Below are positions 48,845 to 61,207 of a DNA stretch of 64,000 nt, in pieces. Every line of letters starts with the position of its first letter. Positions within the stretch are counted from its first letter, which is position 1. This stretch comes from Rotaria socialis (taxonomy: Eukaryota > Rotifera > Eurotatoria > Philodinida > Philodinidae). The notes beneath the pieces were generated by a model that was given only the letters and a program-made list of their open reading frames with translations, was not told the DNA's origin and ran no database searches. Location of the stretch: NCBI GenBank assembly GCA_905331475.1, contig CAJNYU010001910.1, positions 124,001 through 188,000 of the forward strand. The letters are read 5' to 3'. A program made the position numbers and the translations under genes.

Positions 48845-50716
48845 CAAAAGATAGTTCAAACATATACTTTCCTCAGCATTTTTTTAATCGACTGACGCAT
48901 TGTGTCGTTTTTGTTTCAAGTTCAAAAATTTCATAGTGAAAATAAAATAATGTTTAACAATTTCCTCATATTTCAAAGATCGCATTAATTTTAACAGTTA
49001 GGTGTTCACAAGAACGAGCGAGTCGCATATTAAAGCAGAAAAAACCTACGAACTATATTTTTAGAAATATCTGCACGGATTGCTTTTGGTTTCGATCTTA
49101 AATAGTATGAATTCATTTTAACTATTAGACTGTATGTTGTGGAAGCTAGATCCTGAAAAACTAACGCCAAAGTGGAGCGAATAAAAAATCAGGACGAATA
49201 TATACATTGATCTGGGGAAGTATTTTTATGCTTTATTGGTAGTATAGATGAACTCAGCTAACTCGCATAATTTATGGCTCATCAGGGTATGAAAAAAAAG
49301 GGAAGACTAATGTTTCTAAGTTCACCATCAATCAGAGATGATCAGTTTTATTCGAAAAATAGTCGGCTACAATCTGTTTGACTAGGAAATACCAGTGATT
49401 TTCAGCTTATATGAGTTACATTTGTGAACTTACAACTAATGTATGAAATAGTTACATCGAATTTAAAAGTCCTAACTTACTGTCTTTAAATATTTCCAAA
49501 AACAATGTTTATGAAGTTTATTTTACAATAAGTTACGTTTCGTTATCAATTAGAATTAGAATTTCAACGTAATCCGTAGCAGACATTTTCTTGTATGTAT
49601 CGTCGTGGAAAAGACTTGAAGGATATCATGAGAATTAAACTCATTGAATAGACACATCTTATGAAAATCCAAATGATAGAAAATAAGCTGTTCAAACTTA
49701 GATGTATTTTTGTTGTTGAAGCTGGTAAATCTTCATTTTGTTGATTTAACTACTGAATTGTATCATAAATCAATAACGTTTTGAAGAAGAAAAAAACGAA
49801 AGTAATTGCCAAAACATCTGATACCGGCGTTTTTCTACAATTACCATCAATTTTAACAACTATTTTGTGTGTCAGCAATAGACACGAGTCAGAATATATT
49901 CGTTCTACTTGTGGATATGATTGTGAAGAGCAAAATATATCTACACCCTATGATAACAATTAAAAAGCAGGTTTTAGAAACCCTCGAGCGAAGAATCGTC
50001 GCATTCGATGGTAAATCGATCTTCAAAGCTTATGATTTCGTCCGATTGCTTTCAAGTATCTCTTCTTAAATAAAAAGAAAAGGTGGAGTCCGTCGTTAGC
50101 AACCTGAAAATTTCAATTTGAAATGCTCTCTTCGAAGTTCACTTATGTTCATAATCTTCTTCTAGAATTTATCAACATATTTTCCAAATCCATCCTATTT
50201 CTGTGGTTCATTTTGAAGAATTGGCGTACTGATATCACACATAGTGCTCTAAAAGAGCTATTTTAATGCTTGTGCATCAATAACATCTGTCACAATCTAA
50301 GGTAAAGCAGTCAGACTCGAATGCAACATTTCACCTTACATACTTCGATAAATCTCAGAATGCTGACAGTCTTGAGGGGCAATATAAATTTAATTGATCA
50401 TTCCTGTTAGAAACTATCATACTTATCAGCATAAAAGAAAAAGAAAAAATGCTGCTATTGCAAAGATATTTTCTCATCTCAAATATTTACTTACGAACAT
50501 GTTGTTTAAAATTTTTGGTTCTTCATTCATCTGACTACATCTTAACTTCTACATTTTTTCTTCTTCTTTTTATGCGAGTCAAAAATGGATAGACGTGATT
50601 GACGACTATATTTCACTGAGGAAGCATCTAATCCAAACCAAGACTAATCTTAATGTTTTTTTTAAATATAAATCTATTTAGAATACTGACTATAATTTTC
50701 TACTTTGCAACGTACA

Positions 50717-51493
50717 ATGAAGAAATCTGTGCAAGAAATTCGCAGTGTATTCGAAAGTTATCATGAGTTATTGACGAATCATAAGAAGAAAATGTCTGAA
50801 AAGCTGATTAAGTGGCATAATAAACTTATTCAGCAGATTGAAGATCATGTAGTCGAGCAAAGCAAACTTCTTGATCAATATGTTGAAAATGAAAAACATC
50901 ATATCGACGCCAGATGTAAGCAATTGCTTGTAGATGTTGCTTTGCAAGATAAGAAAAATAACAAAGAACAAATAAAACGATTAGTTGCTGAATGTAAAAC
51001 TTTGCAATTCGACTTGGCGAAGCTTCATCGATATGATCACTCAACTAAGTTTATACGATTTACGATAAAAGAACCACCAGTAGAGGAACAACAAGATAAC
51101 GAAAATGTACGTAAATCGAGAAGAAGTCAATCTCAACGAAGAAAAGTCACTGATAATAGAATGAATGATATTCATAACTCGAGAAATGATACGCCTCAAA
51201 ATTCATTGGCAGAACTATCATATATGAGTTTTAAACATCCACGGTGAGTTCTTATTTTAATCTGTTCAATGATTGTTCGCAGTCACCATTTTCTTTTCAT
51301 TTAAAGTTTAAAACCATCGAGACATGTAACTTTGCCTGAAATTAAACATGCAACAACTGATATTAAAAGTTCCAATAGTGACACCGTACATCGAGGTGAT
51401 GCAATCGATAGGTGCCCTTTATGTTTTATGATATTTCCACAAAGAATGAAACAGCTAGATCGCGAAGAGCACGTTAATGCCCATTACGTTTAA
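50717..51493 (+). CDS. Array gene 6: coiled-coil protein with C-terminal CCHH finger
   Basis: About 238 aa from exons 50717-51243 and 51307-51493. The N-terminus is shorter than in the other copies and starts directly at the coiled coil (MKKSVQEIRSVFESYHELL, KWHNKLIQQIEDHVVEQSKL, QIKRLVAECKTLQFDLAKL, TKFIRFT). The linker is more basic (RKSRRSQSQRRK), which could act as a nuclear signal. The finger is CPLCFMIFPQRM with DREEHVNAHY. The next intact neighbour is lost: the following unit is a pseudogene. Confidence 0.77.
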
Positions 51494-52850
51494 ACAAGTG
51501 TATGCGAAATGTGCCAAATAGTACTTCGTAATATTGACCTCCTTTTCCAAATGCTTGATTTTTCTTATTAACAAATGAAACAAACATTTTATTATTGCAT
51601 TAATTTCCATCTCACATCAAAGGACTAACAATTGAAAGTCTTTTCTCTTGTTCTTCTGACGTTAATGTACTTCCATTTTAAGAGTAATTGATATATTTCA
51701 TTGAAATAATCAATGTATGTACAAAACTTCTATTGTTTTTCTTTCAGATTTTTGACGTCTTTTCTTGTTAGTTTCTAGTCCACAACTCATCATTTCTATG
51801 AACAGGGCTAATCCAGAGATGTTTCTCTTTAGTTTAAACGCTTGCATTTTGTATATTATACATATATACATTTACAGATAGAATTCATAATAGAAAGAAA
51901 AATAATAGCTACATGGTTAGTTCATCATAAACTAATACTTATTTCTTTCGTTGATCAAACATTATGGGAATCTAAATGAGTTGTTTTTTTGGCATAATAG
52001 ATTTCTTATTTGACGTTGTCATCCACCGATAATTACTTATTTCGATCAAAATTTCTCAAACTACTCGCTTTTAAACTCCAACATAGAGATGACTGTTTCA
52101 AATATACAGATTTGCCTTTTACGAAAAATCTTTAATAGCATCCTTCATAGACATTTTAAGTAGCAGCTAAATACTCAATATTTATCAATCAGAGCATTAT
52201 TATTTGGTCAAGTAAACGAACAAAAAAATTGTTACTCCGAGAAAATCCTGATGACAAGAGTGTATGTACACTATGAGCATTTATTTAAAGAATTAAAACA
52301 AGATACTTTATGAAAAAAATTCAGCAAAACTAGAGATTTCATACCAATTCATCCATCGCCAAGTCATACTGACAACCAATAGTCAAAATTTGTTTTGGAC
52401 TATTCGAATGACTTGCAATCAGCCTCTCCTTTTGCTTCACGACATTTGTATTCAGTTTCGTCACTGACAATGCAAGGAAAAATCTTTTTTTTGCCAGAAT
52501 TTTTGTTTTGTGAAGATTTATTTTCTAATACTTCTTGATAGCAAATCATTTTTGGTTTTCACAAAATATCGTTCGAAATGGTTGGATTTCGTAAAAGTAG
52601 TTGTACTCAATCAAAACTCAGTCTTTTCGAGTGACGTTGTTAATACTGGCTTTTCAATAGGAACTCAAATCTTTTTGAATGAATTTTTCACGTTGTTGAG
52701 CCGTATCCAACAAACATCTGTTAAAAATAAGATACTTAACAGAAAGTGTCGTATGCAATAGATGAAAACTATTACATGTACTGCTCCATGATTCTCTGCA
52801 CGTTATGTTCAATGATGTGTTTTTCTTTTTAAAGAATTTCATATCATTAT

Positions 52851-53307
52851 TAGTGGCGGAGCCAGAGGGAAGCTTGGGGGAGCTGAGCTCCCTCTAGAAA
52901 ATTTTGTCGCTATTTAGGCTGTTACTGTCTAATTATCTTTACTAAATAATTTCAATGCAAATACTAGAAGTTAGCATAACCGTTTGCCTATTTTTAATCG
53001 ACTACGAACAACTTAGACCTTTTTTCTCTTTTGATGTATTTGCCATACAACATAAAAATAGTAGAATTTTGTTAATGTGATTAAGTGATATGAAATACAT
53101 TTAAATATAGAATCCAATTTATATGTTGCTATAAACATAATGTTTATAAATATATGAGCAAGAACTGATTGAATAAGATATTAGGACTCAGAAAACTAAC
53201 TCAAACATGACAGTTTTCAAAAAAAAAATTTCACTATCGTAAGTAGACTTTGAATAATTAAGATGGAGCTGAGCTCCCTCTAGACTGAAATCCTGGTTCC
53301 GCCACTA
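52851..53307. mobile_element. hAT-like MITE, 457 bp, with 8-bp target duplication
   Basis: Ends TAGTGGCGGAGCCAG (left) and TAGTGGCGGAACCAG (right, reversed). Inner GAGCTGAGCTCCCTCTAGA occurs near both ends. The exact duplication ATCATTAT flanks it (52843-52850 and 53308-53315). The same ATCATTATCTCAG sequence is uninterrupted upstream of array gene 2 (about 42603), giving the empty site. No ORF. Confidence 0.88.
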
Positions 53308-53340
53308 ATCATTATCTCAGACAATTTGTTTGGATTTTCG

Positions 53341-54081
53341 ATGTCACGATTTTCATTCTTGGGCATCAAGATTTTCAGCAGTGGAGCAGAAAAACAAATA
53401 AACATTATTTGAAAATTATCCAGACGTATTATCTAATCAAAAATCAAAGAAGTTGCGGCGTATCGATGCATGGGAAGAAACTCAACTTCAGAATATTCGC
53501 CAACATGCAAGCTACCAAAAGCAACTACTTAACGAAGAATATGAAAAAGAATGCAATGATTTGAAAGAACAACGTCAGAAATTTATTGAGACACTACTTA
53601 TACACGAAGCTCAGAAAAATACTGAACAAATTAATCAATTAATTGGTTGTTGTAAAGCATCGCAGTTTGAATTAGCCCCGCTGACCGTCACTAAACAGCC
53701 CTACTCAGTTCATCCATCTAACAAAACGAGAATCAGTAAAAATAAACTCAAATGAACTCGGTAGAGCGAATATAAACAATGATAGAAGTGATGAGATATT
53801 AGTAGCAATCGGGAGACACAGGGAACAATGAAAGTAAATGTGGAGATGCGACTATAAAGTAAGCTGACTGTATCAAACAATTCTATTCATTTTAATAGGT
53901 TTAATTCTTTCAGTCAAGTCGAGGGTTACGTACTATAGAAATGTTAAATGTGAATAATCGATCAACAATCAACAAAAACGATCAATTGAATGAGTTTCAT
54001 GGGTGCTCTGTGATCTTCCCAACTAATATGCCATGTTGTGACCGAACAGTTCATGTTAACGAACATATAAGAAACGATTAA
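53341..54081 (+). pseudogene. Array copy 7, decayed duplicate of gene 2
   Basis: DNA almost identical to array gene 2 from the leader through the coiled coil. Relative to gene 2, two bases are missing near 53404, so the frame from the ATG ends at TGA 53410-53412. The rest of the coiled coil is open in the shifted frame to 53755. The second exon (about 53913-54081) has further breaks, and the finger has lost its first CPxC cysteine (HGCSVIFPTNM), although DRTVHVNEHI survives. The hAT-like MITE sits just upstream at the edge of the leader. Confidence 0.85.
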
Positions 54082-55162
54082 ACAAATAATTTAAACACAT
54101 TCTACTGAGCATTTTTTTGTATGTATTCGTGAACTAAGCAGTAATAATTACTATGAACTTTATTTATTATCAAAACTTTTCTTGTTTGATGTATGTTTTC
54201 TCGACAACTACAGTTAACAATTCACCATACTTGAATCTCAATCATTATTGAAATAGACATTAAAATTTTGTAGTTCTATAAATATTTCCTATTTTTCTTC
54301 ACTGACATCGATATATTTGTTTATCTATAGAAAGTAGTCGAGTATATTCTGCTCGTTGATTTCCTTTTGTACAATAAGCTATATTCTAAACTTCATCCGA
54401 TCTCTTTTTTGAATTTATAAGTATTTAAAAGAAAGAATTCCATTGGCAATAGGTCACAAGATATTCATATAATTCTGAAATTTTTGATATCCACACCGAA
54501 ATCATTCTTTTGATAAAAGATATATAAACAATAGACTACTTTGGAAGTTTTTGGGAGAGAGTGCAGATTTTTACAAGATAATTTTATCGAAGAAGTAGCA
54601 GCCACTACTCTTCAGCTGAAATTTTCAAGATCCGAAGTTCTATGTCATGAAAGTGATCATAACTCGAGAAGAAAGATTTCAAACGATGAGTTCTTTTTGT
54701 GCTTTCATTAATAAAACTACTTTATATGGTATACTTATAAATGAAATATTGACTGAAGCAGCAAATAAAATTTCAAGAGACTCCTTCGTCACTTGAGAGC
54801 CTAACGGCTACCGATATACTCTATTGGTAATTAAGTGAAATTGAAAAATATTCAACAAGTTCAAAACATACATTTACTATCAAGAAAAATGTTGTTCTTT
54901 CATAGAAGATTGTTTGGTTAGTCGCCATAGCCCAATTCTTTTCTTGCCAATAGTGATTGACAACATAGATCATCGTTTTTTTCTCAAGAAGAAAAAGAAT
55001 ATTTTTAAATTAAAAATGAAAATTAATGCAGAAACTTTTAAAATTTAAATTAAAAAAAAATACATTTAGAACGACATCTAATGTAAGGAAGCTTCTCGAA
55101 CGAATGCAACATATATTTCATTTCCTTTCTTTTTTATTTCATTCATTGAGCCAACATAGATC
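54082..55162. other. Spacer between array and FKBP gene
   Basis: AT-rich, no exon recognised. Upstream of 55163 it presumably contains the FKBP promoter. Confidence 0.5.
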
Positions 55163-57583
55163 ATGCCACCAACAGAAACCAACGAACAAACTGCAATCAA
55201 AGGCGAAGATATTTCTCCTGCCAAAGATGGAGGTTTGTTTAAAAATTTCGCCTCAATCTTTTCAATATTGATCTTTTTCTGTTTTATTCAAGGTGTCATT
55301 AAAGAAATAATCAAAGAAGGGCATGGTGATGAACGACCATTAACAAATGATAAAGTATATGTACACTATGTCGGTACATTACTCGATGGCACTAAATTTG
55401 ATAGTAGTCGAGATCGTAATCAACAATTTGATTTTGAACTTGGTAAAGGTTCAGTTATTAAAGCATGGGATATTGGTGTTGCAACAATGAAAAGAGGAGA
55501 AGTATGTCGTTTAACATGTAAACCTGAATATGCCTATGGTGAAAATGGTTCAGGTGAAAAAATTCCACCCAATACAACGTTGGTTTTTGAAATTGAACTC
55601 TTCGATTTTGTTGGTAAGACATTTATCTATTCTATGATGAATCTTCTAGACAATATAGTCGCTTTGTTTCTTTAGGTGAAGATTTGAGTGAAGCAAAAGA
55701 TCACAGTATTGTTCGACGAACATTAACTAAAGGGGAAGGATGGGCTAAACCCAATGATGGTGCCACTGTTGAAGTTACACTTAAAGGTACTTATCAAAAT
55801 CAAGTATTCGATGAACGAACACTGTCATTCACAATCGGTGAAGGTTTCTTACAAAATATTCCTGAAGGGTATGTGATAACTATTTTTTGTTCCTATTCAT
55901 TAACTTAAGTTATTCTTTCTTTCTTTGACTTTCAGTGTCGAACATGCCCTGACAAAAATGACCAAAAATGAACATGCACAACTCAAATTAAAGTCAAAAG
56001 CAACAGCCGGTGTCGAAAAATTTAATATTCCAGCTAATACACCTGTTCAATATGATGTGACATTAATAAATTTTGAAAAAGTTCGTGAATCAAAATAGAA
56101 TTCATGAAAGAAAATAGAATTCTTCTCTTTTTTTGTTGTTGTTTACTATAGGCTAAGGAGACATGGTCAATGAATGATGCAGAGAAACTTGAACAAGCTG
56201 AAGTATTAAAAAAACGCGCTGGAGAATTATTTACAGTAAGTAGCTATATTAACGAGTCGCTGTAGCTTGTGGATTCTTTAACTTTTTGATTGAAATGTTC
56301 GTTCTTTAAACTTCAAAAATACTTTAAACATTCCTATGTAAGATTTACTCGGGGGTAGAAAATAGACTAATGACTTCGACCTTGAATTCAATATTAAGTT
56401 CAAAAAAACTATTTTTAATTGACTTATCCTTTGCTCCCTAATTTCTGGCTCTCAGAATTTCAATAAACGATTAAGGATAGATGCGAATGATCATTTTGAA
56501 ATCTACCAAAGATATGAAACAAGTCTTTAGCATATTTTCTACATAAAAGAGTAAGTAAGAAGGAAACAGATTCGAGATATTTTAAGTCTAAATGCACAGT
56601 GGAGTGTGAGCACGAAGATTAGAAAATCATATGACAGGAAATTAGATTTAATGGCAAAATGATCTTTTGTATTCAAAAAATTAATATTGATAGAAGTCAA
56701 AGGAATCGTAGGATGAATACTTTCATTTTTGTCGATGTTTTGTTTTCAGACTTTCTGTTATCTGAATTAATGACAAAATACAATTCTCCATGAAAAGATT
56801 ACTATATAGTTTAAAATAAAACTTTTGCTAACTGAAGTGTTGAATCTATATGCTTTTAACGATACGAAATCTGTTGGCATAGTATCTATCGTACTGGCAA
56901 CGGATCAGTGGTAGTTCGATACTTGAATAGCTGGCTATCGTTTGACTGCATTAGCACAAGGAACTATACAGCATGAGAAATATATTCACTGATAGTGTTA
57001 TAATAAAATGTAATATTTTATAATTTAGGGTGGACACTATCAAGCTGCTATTAAAAAATATAATAAAATAGGTGATTATCTTCAAACTGCAAATCATGAA
57101 AGTGAAGAGGATAAAAAAAAAGCTGAAGAATTAAAATTAAGTGCCCTATCCAATGCTGCCTTATGTTATCTTAAATTAAATGATTATGTTGAAAGTATTC
57201 GATCCTGTGACAAAGCATTAGAATTAGATCCAAAACATGAAAAATGTTTGTTTCGTCGTGGGCAATGTCATTTAGCGATGTCAAATTTTGAAGAAGCTTT
57301 GAAAGACTTCCACGATGTTCAAAAGTTAAATCCGGCAAATAGTGCTGCAGCACAATCGATTCAAAAATGCCGCGAGCAAATAAAAGTTTATCAACAAAAA
57401 GAAAAACAATTGTATGCTAATATATTTGATAAAATGGCTAAACAGAATGAAAAAGTATGTAGATAAACGTCAGAAATGAATCCTAATTTCGATATCTTTT
57501 ATTTTCTCTAGATGGAGATGGCAGCCCAAACTGCACCTGTTGAAGTTAAAACGAATGAAGATCAAACAACGACAACAAATTAA
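55163..57583 (+). CDS. FKBP4: FKBP52/FKBP4-like immunophilin, seven exons
   Basis: Peptidyl-prolyl isomerase and HSP90 co-chaperone, 436 aa, cytosolic. Exons: 55163-55232, 55293-55613, 55676-55868, 55936-56080, 56152-56235, 57029-57454, 57512-57583; total in frame. The first FKBP domain has the active-site set ([58 protein letters not shown]). The second FKBP domain ([20 protein letters not shown]) lacks most catalytic residues, as in the family. Next come [15 protein letters not shown] and three TPR motifs ([38 protein letters not shown]) that bind the HSP90 tail, and a short C-terminus. The donor of intron 4 is GTTCGT, weak; reading through gives a stop after VRESK (see findings). Confidence 0.93.
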
Positions 57584-57789
57584 TTTTTTCAAACAGACAT
57601 TCCATGCTAATCAAGATTTAAATAAAGACATTCAAAAAAACTGTTCTGAGTTCGTGTATTATCGTGATACTTAAACGTTATAGTTTCCTTTTTTTTTATT
57701 TGTCGTCTTTTCTGTTAAAATTAAGCTGGAATAAAAACTAAACTGTCGTATGCGATAAACATAAAAGTGCAAACATTTCATAATAATTA

Positions 57790-59071
57790 CTAAGCTGAAA
57801 GACCACTTAGTACAGCAGCAAGAATTCGAATTAGCATACCAATACCAAGATATATATAGTTTTTCTTTCCTTGAATCTCTCGAAACAAAAACAATGACCA
57901 TAGTGAAGTTACGATACCCGGTAAAACATTTACAATTGGATAAGCGACTGCATTTTTTAATGCAGTAATAGCAACAATAAATCCAATATTGGCTATTGCC
58001 CACATAGCTCCACTAATCATAGCTGGTAGAGCAATAGATGGATTAATTATTGGTTTATTACGTTTCAATGCTGCATATACAACAAAATAAAATAAAGATG
58101 ACAGAAGAATACCCGAATATTGTGAATTAATATAGTAAAGACCATTGTTCGGTGGTAATTGATTAAGATACTTAAAATCTTGTCTATGATCGCGTATATA
58201 TTGATCGGGTATAAACATGAGCCCATAAAATACGCCGGCTAAAGCAGCTAAACCACAACCCAATATTTGTTGTATTCTATCACTTAATCGATTAAGAAAT
58301 GGAAAATCAGTATCAAGATATGCATAATTTTCAGTATCGTTATTATCGGCTTTGTCTAAATTGATCGATGGGTGTTCGTCAAGTGCAATCATTGATCGAA
58401 CATCTCTTGGTGCTTTTGTCGATTTAATAAAAAGAAAAAATACTCCACTAAGTGCAGCCAGCACAACAGATGCATAGTTCATGGCTAACTTTAATGAAGT
58501 TGTTGGTACTTGTGGTGCAAGACCAAATATGCCAAAGCGACCACCTGCCCAACCGACAACTAAACTTGTTGTTCCCCAAATCAATAAACCAACGGCAAGA
58601 CCACAAGTCTTTATACAAAATACTGTGACAAGATTTCCTGTTGTCCATAGTACACCTAAAAATAATTTTATATATGAAATAATTATTAGAAGAAGAAGTA
58701 GAAAAAACATTCTCTTGAATACCTCCAAGAAGTACAAGTGGATAGAAACGTTGATTATTTAAAATAAGATCGACTATAAGACCAACAAGCCAAACGACAA
58801 CACAAAATACAAACTGAAAGAAAAATCCATCACCAGCTGAAAATTGTTTGACAGGTAATAGATTTGAACCAAAAAAGATTGATGCAACAAGACATCCAAC
58901 AAAGCCTACCCAAACTGGCATTTGACGTTCAGTTTCTGCTTCAGCACGAATTAAAGTCTTATTTATGCTCTTGTCTGCTACTTTATCGATAGTCTCGTCT
59001 GAGATTACATTTATTATTGACGATAGAGTGCATATAAAAATTAATGTATAGGCTATTCTTGAGCCTCTCAT
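57790..59071 (-). CDS. TMEM144: TMEM144 family membrane protein
   Basis: Multi-pass membrane protein of the TMEM144 group (drug/metabolite-transporter-like fold, sugar-transporter relatives; substrate unknown). Two exons, 59071-58723 and 58655-57790, 404 aa. The N-terminus MRGSRIAYTLIFICTLSSII looks like a cleavable signal sequence. The family core follows: GSNLLPVKQFSAGDGFFFQF, LLGGVLWTTGNLVTVFCIK, GLAVGLLIWGTTSLVVGW, then a charged loop, FYGLMFIPDQYI, and ending helices with NVLPGIVTSLWSLFLFREI and KKNYIYLGIGMLI. About ten hydrophobic segments. Tail-to-tail with FKBP4, 206 bp apart. Confidence 0.9.
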
Positions 59072-60404
59072 TTTATTAAAACTCTTAGCTTAGTGAAATG
59101 TCTTATTTGAAACAGAAGATGACGAAGAAGAAAAAAAGATTTAAAAAATGTAGAATGAATCTATCATGCTGCAGATAGTTTTATTTACTTTGATACATAC
59201 ATGTGATGATTATGGTTATATAACAACATCAAGTTCGAAGAGCGAACAACTTATTTTTATCTACACTTGCAGAATTAATATCTTTATGTTTGTTTTCATA
59301 TCAACTGATTATGTTTAAATTTATTTTATTCGTTTGAAATCTCACGATATATGTTGTTTTATTGAGTCTGTTGATAATTTATGCATGCGATAAATAATAG
59401 ATCAATCAGATCCAGTTTAACTTGTCAGTAAAACTTCATTATCAAAAACAAAATAAATATTCAACTTACAATTCAACCAATAAACAATTGAATCAGATGA
59501 TCACATCATTTTATTTATTTATCAGTAAGAAATCATCACAATTTATTTCTCTTTGGCAATACACAAAAATTCTCAATGGAAACAAATAGATATTCAACAT
59601 AGATATATTTTATTTTTCATAATCATGAATATTCAACGTTTCAATATGCTACATTTTAATCAAAAGTCAACCTTAATTAGATAGATTAACTATCATTGAA
59701 TTACTTGTTACTATTGTAATATTTCTAAAAAAAAACAGACGCATCTTCATTTCGTAATATTAAACAAATAGAGAGAAAAGATACCGCTTCAACGGCACGG
59801 GAGTGCTCTACATTGATCGTATCTCGTATTCATGAAAAATCATTTTTGTAGTTGATTCAAATACACAAAAAGAAAATAATTAAAAACGTGTATCAATAAA
59901 AAAAACATCTTATTGGATACATAATATGCCTGCATTTTGTTCATTCTGTCTACTTTCATTCTAGAATAAATCCATAGATTCTTATATAGCACATAGTTTT
60001 GAAATTCCAGATCGAAAGTAGAGAGAAAAAACTAGCTATTATTTTCTAAGATTCAAAGTTAATATCTCAACTACTCAATGGCGGTGCTTGTAAATATTTC
60101 ATCATACTTATCTAGCTATTCTTCAAATACGCATAGAGTATAGGTCTTATCTGGTTTCAAAAAAACAGGCGTTTAGTTAAGTAAGCAGTGACTTAGCTTT
60201 TCAAAAAATTTTTAATTTCGAAGACTTTTTCTAAATCTGAGGACAAACATTATCTTATAGTTTTCATCGGTTCATAAACAAAGAAAATTGTATATTTTGC
60301 AATCGTCGCAGAGTAGACCGCTGTCGAACTCTATGTATATTTTAGCAAAATTTATGGCAAAGGAGTCCCATGCGAGAAAAATCGGTTACTCAAAAACAGC
60401 TTTT

Positions 60405-60450
60405 CAGCGCAGCCTCGTTGGGGCTAAAATGTGGAATTCACATATTTCAG
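60405..60450. repeat. Dispersed repeat end shared with 22405-22450
   Basis: AGCGCAGCC then TTGGGGCTAAAATGTGGAA with TTCACAT on the + strand here. The reverse complement of 22405-22450 carries the same string with few changes. Possibly the terminus of one transposon family. Confidence 0.5.
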
Positions 60451-61181
60451 TCAGTTAGATACTGATCAAATAGAAGATTCATTTTTTCAGTGTAGTGAGA
60501 TCATATTTTGTTCAAAAATAAGATAATAAAACCTGTTTAACATTTTTGAAGTTTATTGGATCTATCAATAGGAAATATTACTAGAGAGAACGTATGAAAA
60601 ACTCTTTGCTTAAAATATGTCAGTATGCTGAAGTGTTTAGTGGTTTCATCAAGAAATATTGTGAATGATAATAGTTTAAACAGTATTTAGGATATAGCTA
60701 TCAATATTATTGAGAAATTGATACATTTTTCCATAAACAAAAATTTGATAAAAATTTCCCAGTGGATGGAAAAGTTACGAATTGTAAATACACCAAAGTA
60801 GATTCAAGCTCTAGATTAAGGTATTTGTGTGAAAAAAAAAGATTAAAATTTTCATCTGTTTATTGTAGGTGATAGAAGTAACGAGTGTAATAGTAGCATA
60901 AACTAGTTGCTAGCTTCTGTAGCGGTAGCAGACATTCGTTGCTAACGTCTGTAATAATGAAGACATATAATACTGTCGTAACTACGGACTATAATAATAA
61001 AAACGACAGATTTTGATGATTAATTAGAGATTAAATCCTAATTATAATGATTTCTAATTAGTGAAACTAGATTTTTATTACTGATGTGAGTAGTGGTGAA
61101 CATAGGCAATCGACTTGTACCAAAAAAAGTTACTAATTAGTGCATCAAAGTGTTCATTTTTTAATATTTTATGTCAGTAAT

Positions 61182-61207
61182 GGGGAGGTGGGGGTGGGGT
61201 ACAGGGG
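61182..61207 (+). other. G-quadruplex motif
   Basis: GGGGAGGTGGGGGTGGGG then TACAGGGG: four runs of at least four G separated by loops of 4, 1 and 4 bases. This fits the canonical quadruplex pattern and stands out in AT-rich surroundings. Confidence 0.75.

Larger units (their letters stand above)
40535..54081 (+). other. Tandem array of seven coiled-coil/CCHH-finger paralogues
   Basis: Seven same-strand units start at 40535, 42635, 44533, 46421, 48069, 50717 and 53341, spaced 1.6-2.7 kb. All intact copies share a 527-563-bp first exon, a short intron (roughly 60-75 bp) in phase 2 and a second exon of about 172-197 bp. A Trp in the coiled coil and the terminal zinc finger are conserved. Unrelated genes flank the array on both sides. 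No other gene lies inside it, only mobile elements. Confidence 0.85.

Noticed and set aside
49781-50069. Two overlapping frames between array genes 5 and 6, considered as another array copy
   Set aside because: No coiled-coil Trp, no CPxC finger and no similarity to the family.
40535-54081. Array genes as TRIM proteins
   Set aside because: There is a coiled coil but no RING or B-box in any copy, and the only finger is C-terminal.
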